Assembly: GCA_015680685.1 (NCBI GenBank)
Contig: MNCI01008099.1
Location: 500,156-564,155, forward strand
Reading direction: 5' to 3'
From: Gnetum montanum
Lineage: Eukaryota > Streptophyta > Gnetopsida > Gnetales > Gnetaceae
Length of the DNA stretch: 64,000 nt
In this document: one piece after another, positions 43,925-54,429 of the stretch
How the letters are laid out: the number at the start of each line of letters is the position of its first letter
Position numbering within the stretch: position 1 is the stretch's first letter
Position numbers and translations under genes: made by a program
The notes under the pieces: model-generated
Told to the model about the DNA's origin: nothing
What the model saw: only the letters and a program-made list of their open reading frames with translations
Databases searched by the model: none

Positions 43925-45399
43925 ATGTCAAACAAGTAGAAGTCACAAAATTTACATAAGTGGATCCTTTCCAAAGTAAGCTCCATCTTATGATGATCTT
44001 GTGTAACCACACATAAAAATGTCCATAGGCACTAAAGGGGTTGAATGTAATTCATATGTATGCAAAAAAACACACATGTTGAAACCAACAATTTGAGATA
44101 ATAACTCGATGTTACACAAAACCACAAGTTAGGATCAAACGGAGAGCGAGATGAGATGGAACATAGAAAGGATTATAAAAATTGGGACATGAGGTGCCTT
44201 ACCTAAGGCATAATGAATCCTTGTGTATTATTAATGGTTAAATAACCATGAGTCCTTCTTTCCCAAATTCAAACCAAGTCCAAACCACATTTCAATGACC
44301 TCGCATCATTTCATCACGTTGGCGAACAACCATAAGACTATCATAGTTGCAAGGAGTAACATCACTTGGCATTTTATCCAAGGAAGGAGCTTATTTATGG
44401 AACACATGTTTGTTTCTTTTTTCTTTTTTGATGGAAGTGTTCTAAGAAGCTGCCAACCTTCAAGCATGCGTACATGTCTTTCCACTAGGGCCCGTAGAAT
44501 TTATTCAGTGCCTTTTTTTGGTACTTGTACTCCCATTTTTCATTAGATCTACAAGGATATAATTACAACCTCAACAACATGATAGAATATATAGAAGTAA
44601 CCCAAGAGAATCTACAAATCTCCTTGATGTCACACCCTTTACATTTCCCCTTGGTTCTTCACTCTTTAGTTTAGACATAATGATTATGAATTTATTTTTA
44701 GTCTCATGGTGAAAAAGAATGTCATTATGACCAAAGAAAGAACCTCTTATTAATGGAATGAGTGGATGGATGATGTGGTCTCACTATTCAAATAATCAGT
44801 CCCTTATGACTTGACAACATAGAGAAAACCTCACCTCAATGGGCAACATGATTATGTTATTCACAAGTGAGATTACTAACAAGAAGATGAAAACAACAAG
44901 TAGAAAAAGTTGAAAGGAATAGGAAAAATTACATTAAGAAATGAGAAAATGAAAAAAAATGGAAAACAAAAAGAGGGAAAACACTTATGAATCTTAAATA
45001 TTAGAATGAGGCATGACCCCCATGACTAAACATTTGGTCATGGAAAGGATTAATAAGCAGATAGATAGGATCCATCCATATATAAAGCATTGGTAACTAT
45101 TCATTTCCTAGCCACTAGGTGTCTATTGGTGTTGTGGTGGCTGGGTAGACAAATTTTTGATCACACATTTGATTTTTAAATGTATGGTAGGTCAAGGTAT
45201 GAGAGGTGTTAATGTTATAGATGTTTGGCCCATGATCACACCCTTGATCATGATATGGTATGCATGGATTTTTTGGTCTCCCCATGCTTATAGACTCATT
45301 GCTTGAGTTTGGAATTGGAGTAATGATGGATGGTGGTCCTTATGTAGGATCAGAGGATAGTGGTGGTGAAAAGGGAGGCACTACACTAGATTGGCATTG
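43925..45399 (-). other. Non-coding part of element D downstream of gag
   Basis: Minus-strand homologue of G 52810-53610: the stretch 44050-44400 matches G 53110-53460. No protease motif is present between the Gag tail and this region, unlike element E. Short frames on both strands are not conserved in G. Confidence 0.6.
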
Positions 45400-47486
45400 T
45401 GCTAGTTTGGATGATGTGGTAGGTCCATGGGTGGTTTGCTTTGGCTTATGACCTTTCCTCCAAAAGGGATGTTTCCAACATTGTAGTTGAGACCCACTGA
45501 TATTAGCATTTTCAATGCACATTTGTAGCATAAGTGACATTCGTTTGTTGATATTGTGGTGCTGAACCTTCTTGTATCCTTGGTGGTGGCATGTGATGAG
45601 GTGGAGGATGAGAATATTGAAGGTAGGATGGCTAGTAAGAGGCACAAGATGGTGATCCCTTTAGAGATGTCATGGATTGATGATACTTGGGAGAGTGATA
45701 GTGGTGATTTAAAGTAGAGGATATAGAACTAGTTGGAGAAATAGGGTGCTGAACATAATATCCATGCAGTTTTGGTTGGTAGGAAAGATAGGCTTGATTT
45801 GGTGGTGGCCTCACTATGGTCGATGATAGTGTTAAGGTTGGTAATAAGTCCTCCTAGGATGGTACAATTGGTTGTAGGGCTGTCTATAATTACCTTGTGG
45901 AAGAGGAAATCTCTCAAGCATGTGCTTCTATACAAACTTTAGATTTAAGGCACCTACCCAATATTCATGTAGATGCAACAAGACTAGGCAATGACCTTTC
46001 TAGTGGTCATATATGCAGATGTCACATTCATTATTTTCTTCTGTGGTTGCATCTATAGCCTCACTTTCGTCAACTATTTTTCTTGTTTGTTGAAAAGTGT
46101 TCCTAGCTATTTCTTAATTCTATATCCTTTGTTTATTATGATCACCTAACTTCTTTTGCATGGTCCTCTCCTCAATCGTCTCAACAAGAGCTGTAATATT
46201 TTCATATATCCATTTTGACATCCTATTAAACTTTTCTTCAAGTTCATGAATAGACTTCTATATCGGCAAGGTTTGTCGCAGAATCACCTTATCAAGAGTG
46301 GTTTCTTTCTCCTTACCATAGATATGGACCTCCTTCTATTAAAGAGTTGGTTCCCACTGATATTTCTCGATGTTCTTCCATTTACATATCTCTCCTTATT
46401 TTATCACATGTTTGATTAGTTCTTAGATCTAATGGGCTTGTAGCTCATATAATTGACTTGAGGCATACATCCCAAGGGTCTCCCCTTGTTTCATTATGAA
46501 GCCCATCTATGATGTGGAATAGTTTCCTTTCCTCAGAGAAACCATAGCCTTGGCATTTATTCAGTAGAAAATAATATCTATCTAAGGCCATGTCCAAGGG
46601 TTCATGTTGTTCTTCTTCCATTCTTGGATCTATCTCCTCAGGTTGGACACCCTTGCATAGGTTTGCTATTTCTCGTTGTTGAGTTCCAGCATTGTGGACA
46701 ATCGTCAAATTGAATTTGGTTTTAATGGTCTATACCACATTTTAGCTCTATTAATTAGTGTCCTACGAAAGAGCTTAAGCTTTTTCCACTCACTTTCACT
46801 ATTGTAGAAATCATAGGCATCATGAAAGGCTTGTAAATAATGTTACAGATCTAAATCATGGCCTTTTGCAAATTTAGGAATATTATTTATATCAAGCCTA
46901 GGTAGGCGACCCTCTTTATGATGCCTATGAGATATCTTAACTTCCTCTGTGATCTACATTAGGCTTTAAATACCAAAAAGGATTCATCACCATTAGATAG
47001 GTTGTGATGAAAATTTCTATTCAGTTAATTGTGACAATTTTGTCTATGTTCATGTTGATGACTATGAGTGTTCTTGTGGGTTCAATTTTTGTTTCTATTC
47101 CAACCCTTTAGTGGAGCTTTATCTTCATACCTATGTTTATCTTTGTTAGAACTAGACATTGAAGGGGAAGAGGAAGATGAGGAACTAGAAGGATTGTCAT
47201 AACTTCTATGGTGTTCCACAGGGTCCTTTGCTTTATTGTTTCTTGGTTTCAAGGAGGTCTTAGGCCTTGAGGTCTCCCTTAGTTTAGGACTTACATCTTC
47301 TTCTTCAATATTTTCTACCTTAGGTGAATGTAGTCTTTGAGTGTCGTCAAGGTGGTCATGAACATAAGAAACCCCTGCATAAGGTTGGTCACACCAATTT
47401 TCCTCACTAGATATCTCATTAGTTCTCCAATGAATTTTTTTGTTATATAGTACATTATTGCTTCCTTGTGAAAGAGACATTGTCAT
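45400..47486 (-). pseudogene. Gag of element D (broken)
   Basis: The N-terminal frame 47486-47082 (134 residues) includes 'KKIHWRTNE', matching 'EEVHWRTNE' in G, and a Ser-rich run. The core at about 46950-46440 holds 'MALDRYYFLLNKCQGYGFS' and 'LFHIIDGLHNETRG', matching G 'MALERYYALLNNYLGHEFS'. The tail down to about 45400 is Pro/Tyr/His/Gln-rich. Stops and frameshifts separate the parts. The role would be the particle shell. No protease follows. Confidence 0.65.
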
Positions 47487-47578
47487 TGGCTTATGGTGTG
47501 TGTGATTTAATATTTTCTGAAGGAAATATTGTTAATACCTTTATAATGATTGTGAATGATGTAACTAATCTAGATAAC

Positions 47579-47586
47579 TAACACAA
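47579..47586 (-). promoter_or_regulatory. Site of lost primer-binding site in element D
   Basis: In G the LTR end is followed by TTGGCATCGTTGCCGAGGACAG-type sequence and then TGCTAGTTATCTAGATTAGT. In D the LTR end joins directly to TGTTAGTTATCTAGATTAGT. The 19 bases GCATCGTTGCCGAGGACAG are absent, which removes the whole primer site and almost nothing else. Confidence 0.75.
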
Positions 47587-48476
47587 TGATGAGCAACAAG
47601 GTACCCCTATGCCCAACCATACAAATCACAAGCGTTCATGCATGATCTAGTCAAATCGCATGGATGGGAATAGTTGTGGCATCTAGATTGTTATGCTTTG
47701 ATCCAAGTTCGCTATCTTCCCACTTGGACTAGTGGTAGCTTTGTCATATATGATTTAGTCTAAAGTGAGGCATATCATGTTTTCTAATCCTATGTTGCTG
47801 CTAATGACAATAAAGAGAAATTAATTAAGCTAATGAACAATGGAAAGTAAAACCTAAACTTACCTACATGTGATGAGTATCCATTCCTAATTGTCTGTAC
47901 ATGCCTTGGATATTATGTAACAACTACTGGGATTTCCAAGTGTACATCACTAGGTGTGCTAAATGATACATTGATGGATTACCAAGTACTTACACTTAAA
48001 TGCTCATGATTAAGTCATACTCATTATGCTTAATAACAAGAATAGTGAATAACAATAAATAGAAACATTTAACTAAAGAAAATAGTAAATAATTAAACTA
48101 TTAAATAATTAAAGCAATAATAAATTTAAGTGAATGCAGCAATGATGAAAGTAATCTTGATCTTTATTTCCACTCATGTAATGTGTCCAAGTGCATCACA
48201 CTTGAACAAAGGTGCCATACGATTACAAATATCACACTGTAGGCATGCAATGGGAATAATAGAACTTGAATTCAGAAATATAAGAAAAACTATCAAAGAT
48301 TGAGAACTAAAACTATGTCCCAACCATGCACCCCAAGTGTTGTATTTATAGGCTAGCATGGAAGAGACAATATCGGATATCTAACATTGTTTCTTGGGAC
48401 CCAATATCGCATATCTGATATCGAAGCCTCAATATCAGGTATTCGATATCAAGGCTGACACAATAATGACTCATCA
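47587..48476 (-). repeat. 5' LTR of element D (890 bp)
   Basis: TGATGAG...CTCATCA with both ends present. TATA box (inverted) at 48343-48350. The palindrome cluster at 48370-48460 has lost most CpGs (CAATATCGCATATCTGATATC and similar). It is followed by LINE sequence at 48477. Confidence 0.88.
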
Positions 48477-49323
48477 GGGGACTTCTAAGTCTTCAATAAA
48501 ATTCTAGTTGTTTTACATTTTTCATCAAACCATTATTGATTATTTGTATTTTGATCTTTGAAAATATTTAGAGTAATTGTAATTAGTATTTTCTAAACTT
48601 GGGTTCGAAATCTTTTGAATTTTATTTTAAAATCCCTTATTTTTATAGTTATTTTCTAGTGCTTTTGCTTCTGAGACTATCTAATATTTTAGGTAATATA
48701 AAGTATAAAAGGTGATGGTAGGACTCAATCATTTCTTTATCTACTTTAAAACATATGATGTTGTCAATATTGTTTGGGTTAAAACGCAAAAAATCAATCC
48801 TAGAGATGCATTGTGGTCCTACAAAAGTAAAGACACATAATTCTAGATATATATTGATATCATTTAGAACCAATAGATTTAGTCCTTGCCCTAATCTAAA
48901 AATATTTTTCCTTATGATTAAATTGTTTAATTTTAAAGCATTAATTCCATTTTGCACTTTCTTGATATTTTAAAAAACCTTAAGGATTCTAGTGACTAAT
49001 AGAAATTTGATCAAACGAATGCTAACATTAAAGTCACCACATATGTAAATTTTTCATCTTTCATCAAAGCTAGAAATATCCATGCCAATGGATTGAAAGG
49101 AAAAATCTCATGATAAACCTTCTCAGTCATAAAGAGTATCTTTTGTAGGTGCAAAGTAGCAAAAAGCTTTTTTAAAAAATATATATATTTTTGTTAAAAT
49201 ATTTTTAGCCAAACATACTCACTATATTCATCTACCTTTTCTATTTGGACTTGCTTATGAAGAGAATTTTGAATCAAAATAAGAAAACCTCTAAAAAATC
49301 TTCCACCATCTACATTTCTTTGG
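48477..49323 (-). mobile_element. Second LINE fragment (endonuclease region), copy of 11744-12477
   Basis: About 735 bases match 11744-12477 at roughly 90% by eye, in the same orientation. Beyond the shared part (49220-49320) the minus strand reads 'NVDGGRFFRGFLILIQNSL' and 'YSEYVWLKIF', the usual N-terminal half of a LINE endonuclease, showing the upstream part lost from the left copy. The frame 48649-48957 carries 'GPQCISRIDFL', the SRIDF endonuclease box. Element G has inserted at 49323. Confidence 0.72.
49319..49323. repeat. Target-site duplication of element G (left copy)
   Basis: TTTGG, identical to 58177-58181. Confidence 0.88.
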
Positions 49324-50153
49324 TGATGAGTCGTCATTTGGGCGTACGCAATATCATGGCCACGATATCGTAGTCCAACCGCGATATCGCATACGCGATA
49401 TCATAGCCTGTCCCCTCATCTATAAATAAGAGGATTCAGTTAGGAGCTTGAAGCAAGTAGAAAGTAAGTCAGTTTTAGTTTAAGTGTTTTAATTTCTTTC
49501 TCTCAACCCTTTTCCTCCCAGTTTATTCCCGTAGTGTGGTGATTGTAATTGTACGACATCCTTTATTTGAGTGTGATGTACTTGGACATGCACATGACTG
49601 GAAATAAAGATCAAGATTACTTCATCATTGTAGCATTTACTTAGTTTAATTATTTATTTAATTGTTATTTACTACTTCCCTAGATAATCTCTTCTTACCC
49701 TTAAACTCCTGTTAAACACGGAATGAGTACAACTTGATTACAAGCACTTAAGTGTGACTACTTGGTAACCCAGTAGTGTACCTAGGATCTACGCTTGGTA
49801 ATCCCAGTGGTAGTCATGCATGAAGTCCAAGGTGTGTATGGATAATTGAGGAATGGGTGCTCATCGCACTTAGGCTAGCTAGATTCCTTCTCACCCTTTC
49901 TCCCTTAGCTTAGTTAATACTATCTTCCATTGCCTTCAGGAGTAGCATTAGATTAGAAACACATCATACACCTCACTCTAAACTAAACCATACGTGACAA
50001 AGCTAATATTAGTCCAAGTGGGAAGATAGTGAACTGCGACCTAAGAATAACTGTCTAGATACCACAACTAGTCCGTCTGCGGAGTTCGACTAGATCGTGC
50101 ATGAAACACTCATATTCGTATGGTTGAGTGTAGGGGTACCTCGTCACTCATCA
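49324..50153 (+). repeat. 5' LTR of element G (830 bp)
   Basis: The U3 is only about 97 bases. It contains CGCGATATCGCATACGCGATATC at 49380-49402 and shorter related copies at 49343-49371. TATAAATA is at 49421-49428. A long R-U5 follows. Confidence 0.92.
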
Positions 50154-50154
50154 T

Positions 50155-50173
50155 TGGCATCGTTGCCGAGGAC
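50155..50173 (+). promoter_or_regulatory. tRNA-Asp primer-binding site of element G
   Basis: TGGCATCGTTGCCGAGGAC, one base after the LTR. It differs at three of the first 18 positions from the complement of the tRNA-Asp 3' end. All three differences are transitions that fit CpG or GG decay. Confidence 0.8.
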
Positions 50174-50297
50174 AGTGCTAGTTATCTAGATTAGTTATAT
50201 CATACAAGGTTGCTGTATAGGACTTAATAATATATCTCTTAGGAAGAAGAAATCATTATAAAAGGCCACATATAAATTCACACATAATTTCACAACC

Positions 50298-51958
50298 ATG
50301 CCTCTCCTACAAGACTACAATAATGCCATACCTAGTGAGGAAGTTCATTGGAGAACCAATGAATAATATGATAATGAATATTGGAGTACACAACCTGAAG
50401 TGGGGGTTTCTTATAAACATGAATGAAGGCAACATCGTCCCAACACACAAAAGCATAACCTACCTAATGATGATGAACCCCTATTGGCCACTACAAGCCT
50501 AACGCAAATACAAGAGGCTATTTGAATCTCACGTAGGCATTGTAAAGAGAGCCATCTACCCAGGCTTGATCTAAACAACTTTCCTAATTTTTTAGGAGGC
50601 TATTACTTAGATCCGCAACAACATTTACAAGCCTTCTATGATGCCTGTACATGGAACAACATTGATAATGGATGGCAAAAAATCAAGCCCTTTCCTATGA
50701 CACTCGTTGGCCAAGCAAAAGTATGGTATAGATCGTTAAAAAAAATTCAATACGAAGTTGGCCAACAATGGTAGAACTCTTTAAGGAAAGATATCAAACC
50801 TACACAAGAGTGTCAGCCTTGAGGAAACAAATCCAAGAGTGGAAACAAGTAAAACATGAACCCTTGGACATGGCCTTAGAAAGATATTATGCACTATTAA
50901 ACAACTATCTAGGCCATGAGTTCTCCAAGGAAAGGCTAATGTACCATATCATTGATGGGCTTCGTGATGCAACAAGAGAAATCCTAGGGATGTATGCCCA
51001 AGTTCAACTATACAAACTACGAACCCATCAAGTCCAAGAGTTTATTAAGCGGGTAGCAAAAGAAGAAGGAAAAATGGCTATATGGGAGAGTGTTGAAAAA
51101 CATCAACGGGACCAAAATCTCAACTTAACAAAGGTCCATAATCATAAAAAGGAGAAATCAACCTATAACAAGGAGAAAGAACCATCTTTGCCGGTACAAC
51201 AACCATTAGAAGAAGTCCAGGTAAAAATCAATAAGATGTTGGAATGGACGCATAAAAAGTGTGCAGAATTTATCAACATCATTGGAGATAGATTTTTGAC
51301 AACCTAAGAAGCAGGACAAAGTATCAATATATAATCGGAAAGAAGAGATAAGGAAAATAAGGGCTCAACTGCCAATCATATGTATGAAAGCAACATCTGC
51401 CTGTACAATCATCCCAAGGGTTAATGCCCAATCCTGTTACATCTATATGAGCATTGGGGAAACATGTTACACCTAGAGTTTGTATAGAGATACTGTGTTC
51501 AATCACAACGGCAACAATCCTAGTTGTGGGGGAAGCCACCCCTAAACTAGAGACACCCTTTGTACCAACCGAACCCAAATGCTTATCTAGTCCAATACCA
51601 TGTTTCTCCAGCTAGGTCAACATACTCTATCTGACCGCATTACCACTCTCCTCAATACTATCAACCCATGTCCTCAACACAACCACCACCTTGTGCACCT
51701 TACACTTCTCCTAATTTTCAACATTCTCATCCTTTCCCTCCTTCTACATCACCACCAACTGTTCCTAGGGTGTCTGCACCATAGCAACAATCCACGAATG
51801 CTACTTGTGCTACTATTGCCAACAGCAATGAAAGGCCTCCTCAACATCAAAAGCATCCCTTCTTTAAACATGACCGTAGGAAGGGACAACACAATTCCAA
51901 GGCCACTGCATCCTCCAACTCAACACAAGTCCAACACTATGGTGCACCCTTATCTTTG
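50298..51958 (+). pseudogene. Gag of element G (lightly broken, runs into gap)
   Basis: The start ATG at 50298 gives 'MPLLQDYNNAIPSEEVHWR'. Around 50560-50760 the core reads 'LNNFPNFLGGYYLDPQQHLQ' and 'PMTLVGQAKVWYRSL'. The open frame 50768-51307 (179 residues) continues with 'LFKERYQTYTRVSALRKQIQ', 'HIIDGLRDATREILGMYAQ' and 'VQEFIKRVAKEEG'. Fewer stops than in D. The tail beyond 51310 is Pro/His/Gln-rich in another frame and enters the gap, so a protease cannot be excluded here, though D has none in the same place. Homologous to the Gag of E. Confidence 0.72.
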
Positions 51959-52805
51959 NNNNNNNNNNNNNNNNNNNNNNNNNNNNNNNNNNNNNNNNNN
52001 NNNNNNNNNNNNNNNNNNNNNNNNNNNNNNNNNNNNNNNNNNNNNNNNNNNNNNNNNNNNNNNNNNNNNNNNNNNNNNNNNNNNNNNNNNNNNNNNNNNN
52101 NNNNNNNNNNNNNNNNNNNNNNNNNNNNNNNNNNNNNNNNNNNNNNNNNNNNNNNNNNNNNNNNNNNNNNNNNNNNNNNNNNNNNNNNNNNNNNNNNNNN
52201 NNNNNNNNNNNNNNNNNNNNNNNNNNNNNNNNNNNNNNNNNNNNNNNNNNNNNNNNNNNNNNNNNNNNNNNNNNNNNNNNNNNNNNNNNNNNNNNNNNNN
52301 NNNNNNNNNNNNNNNNNNNNNNNNNNNNNNNNNNNNNNNNNNNNNNNNNNNNNNNNNNNNNNNNNNNNNNNNNNNNNNNNNNNNNNNNNNNNNNNNNNNN
52401 NNNNNNNNNNNNNNNNNNNNNNNNNNNNNNNNNNNNNNNNNNNNNNNNNNNNNNNNNNNNNNNNNNNNNNNNNNNNNNNNNNNNNNNNNNNNNNNNNNNN
52501 NNNNNNNNNNNNNNNNNNNNNNNNNNNNNNNNNNNNNNNNNNNNNNNNNNNNNNNNNNNNNNNNNNNNNNNNNNNNNNNNNNNNNNNNNNNNNNNNNNNN
52601 NNNNNNNNNNNNNNNNNNNNNNNNNNNNNNNNNNNNNNNNNNNNNNNNNNNNNNNNNNNNNNNNNNNNNNNNNNNNNNNNNNNNNNNNNNNNNNNNNNNN
52701 NNNNNNNNNNNNNNNNNNNNNNNNNNNNNNNNNNNNNNNNNNNNNNNNNNNNNNNNNNNNNNNNNNNNNNNNNNNNNNNNNNNNNNNNNNNNNNNNNNNN
52801 NNNNN
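51959..52805. other. Assembly gap (847 N)
   Basis: Unknown bases between gag and the internal promoter region of G. Frames across it are meaningless. The matching part of D is about 44700-45600. Confidence 0.99.
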
Positions 52806-54362
52806 AGTGATATTCTTGACTTTCTTAAAACTTAAAATTAGTTTTGTGTGTATTGTACCCAGAATGAAGAAGGATGGATCAAGAGGTAATGATTAGGGTG
52901 TGACATCAAGAGGACTTGAGGATTCTCTTTGGTGATGTCTGTGGAAGTTATCATGCAACATGGTTGTACTAAGATCCTTGTAGATCTAACGAAAAATGGA
53001 AGTAAGAGTAATCAAAAGGGCACTTAAAAATCCAATGTTGTTCTAGGGTGTCCCACTGGAAATACATGCACCCATTCCTGAAGGTTGGTAATTTCTCTAG
53101 ATTCAGTAGTCAAAAAAAAAAAACAAAGGAAGTGCCACAAAACAAAAATTACTCCTCCCTTGAACAAAACGCCAAGTGACCGTATGCCTTGTTGTTATGG
53201 TACTCTCATAGTTGCTCATCATGGGATGAAACAATGCGATGTCACTAATTAGAGGAATGGACTTGGTCCTGATCTTGGAACGATGGGTTAATGACACCTT
53301 AATCATGCTTTACACACAGGATTCATTGTGCCCTGGGTCAGTTACCTCATGTTCCAATCTCTATAATCCCTTTCTATAGTTCATCTCATCTCACTGTTCA
53401 TGTAATTGTAGCTTATGTCGTGTGTAACGTAGAATTCTTATCTCATTTCGATGATATTTACATGTGTGTGTTTTTTGGAATCAGTGTGGATTACATTTAA
53501 CCCTTCTAGTGCCCACGGACACTTTAAGTGTGGTTACACAAGGGCATTATAGGTTGGAACCTACTTTGGGGAGGACCCACTTGTGTAATCTTTTTTAATT
53601 CTCACTTATGACATAGCTCACCCACACCATTTCTTACCCTCAGAATAATTTTCAAATGATTTTCTTTCCCTACTACTATCCCTTTGAATAATGACATTCC
53701 TGTGTACCATTACATGACCTTTTTCTCTCACTCACCACCCAATGTCCTCATTGATAAAACCCACAAATCATTATTCGTGCCTTCAAAACCATCTAATTAC
53801 CTTAGAACCCCTTCATAATAGCCCAATGTCCTAAGTTACATCATTGATTTCAAGAAAATCTTCAAAAATTTGGTATTTTATTGTTGTGCCCAATGTCACT
53901 AGGGCCGTGATATCGCGTACGCGATATCGCGTCCCATAAACCTATAAATAGGCAACCCCCCACAACACTTAGCATCATTTTTCACAATTCAAGTGGGGGA
54001 GTTTTTCAAATTTTTCTCTACGACTTACAAGTTTGACACCCTTGCTTTTCTACCTATATCTCACTTGTTGGTGCTCCGATTTTAATTTCTTCTGAACTTG
54101 ATTGAACCCGGAGTGTTTAGCTTAGTCATGGGGAAGGGACACCTACCGAATAACGCTTAAATTTTTTAAAATTTATCATCACCCAAAGGACATTATCAAG
54201 GGTAATTAGCTATAACATTTAGAATAATTGTGCCAAGAAAATCATTCAATCCCTTTAGGTACACCAGGAAATTAAAATTGGAAACCACCTAAGTAAAATG
54301 GACTCATTATTATAATCTTTCGGGCAATATCACACAGAGATAAAAAAAATTAATTAATAAGG
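52806..54362 (+). other. Central non-coding region of element G with internal promoter
   Basis: No conserved reading frame. It matches D on the minus strand in its first part (43930-44700) and around the internal promoter (23908-24314). Functional signals are listed separately. Confidence 0.6.
53909..53950 (+). promoter_or_regulatory. Internal promoter of element G: 20-bp palindrome plus TATA box
   Basis: The perfect palindrome GATATCGCGTACGCGATATC (53909-53928) is followed after 14 bases by TATAAATA (53943-53950). This is the same module as in the LTRs, but inside the element and upstream of ORF2. D has a decayed version at 23955-24035. It implies a separate ORF2 transcript starting near 53975. 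Confidence 0.65.
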
Positions 54363-54429
54363 GTAAGTAGTAAGGTATAACTTAACTTCAAAAACAACCT
54401 TACTAATGCTTGACCCTGTGTGATTGCAG
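54363..54429 (+). other. 5' UTR intron directly before the ORF2 start
   Basis: GTAAGTAG donor, TTACTAATGC branch-like sequence and a GATTGCAG acceptor bound 67 bases. The acceptor touches the ATG at 54430. D has a similar acceptor before its ATG at 16187. Removing it would join the internal-promoter leader to ORF2. Confidence 0.6.

Larger units (their letters stand above)
12478..48476 (-). mobile_element. Element D: old non-autonomous gypsy-type LTR retrotransposon, split by nested elements E and F
   Basis: Three segments belong to D: 43925-48476 (5' LTR, gag), 23908-24314 (internal promoter part) and 12478-16695 (ORF2, 3' LTR). They follow the same order as intact element G (49324-58176) on the opposite strand. 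Homology to G runs straight across both insertion points: E interrupts the stretch matching G 53995-54020, and F the stretch matching G near 53610. Without E (7.2 kb) and F (19.6 kb), D is about 9.2 kb, close to G at 8.85 kb. Its left LTR has lost about 85 bases. No RT, RNase H or integrase is present. Confidence 0.85.

Noticed and set aside
11744-49220. A 735-bp target-site duplication of element D
   Set aside because: LTR integrases duplicate about 5 bp, and the left side retains the empty site; a later rearrangement is more likely.
51600-52835. 411-residue open frame
   Set aside because: It is mostly the run of unknown bases; only its first 119 codons are sequence, out of frame with Gag.
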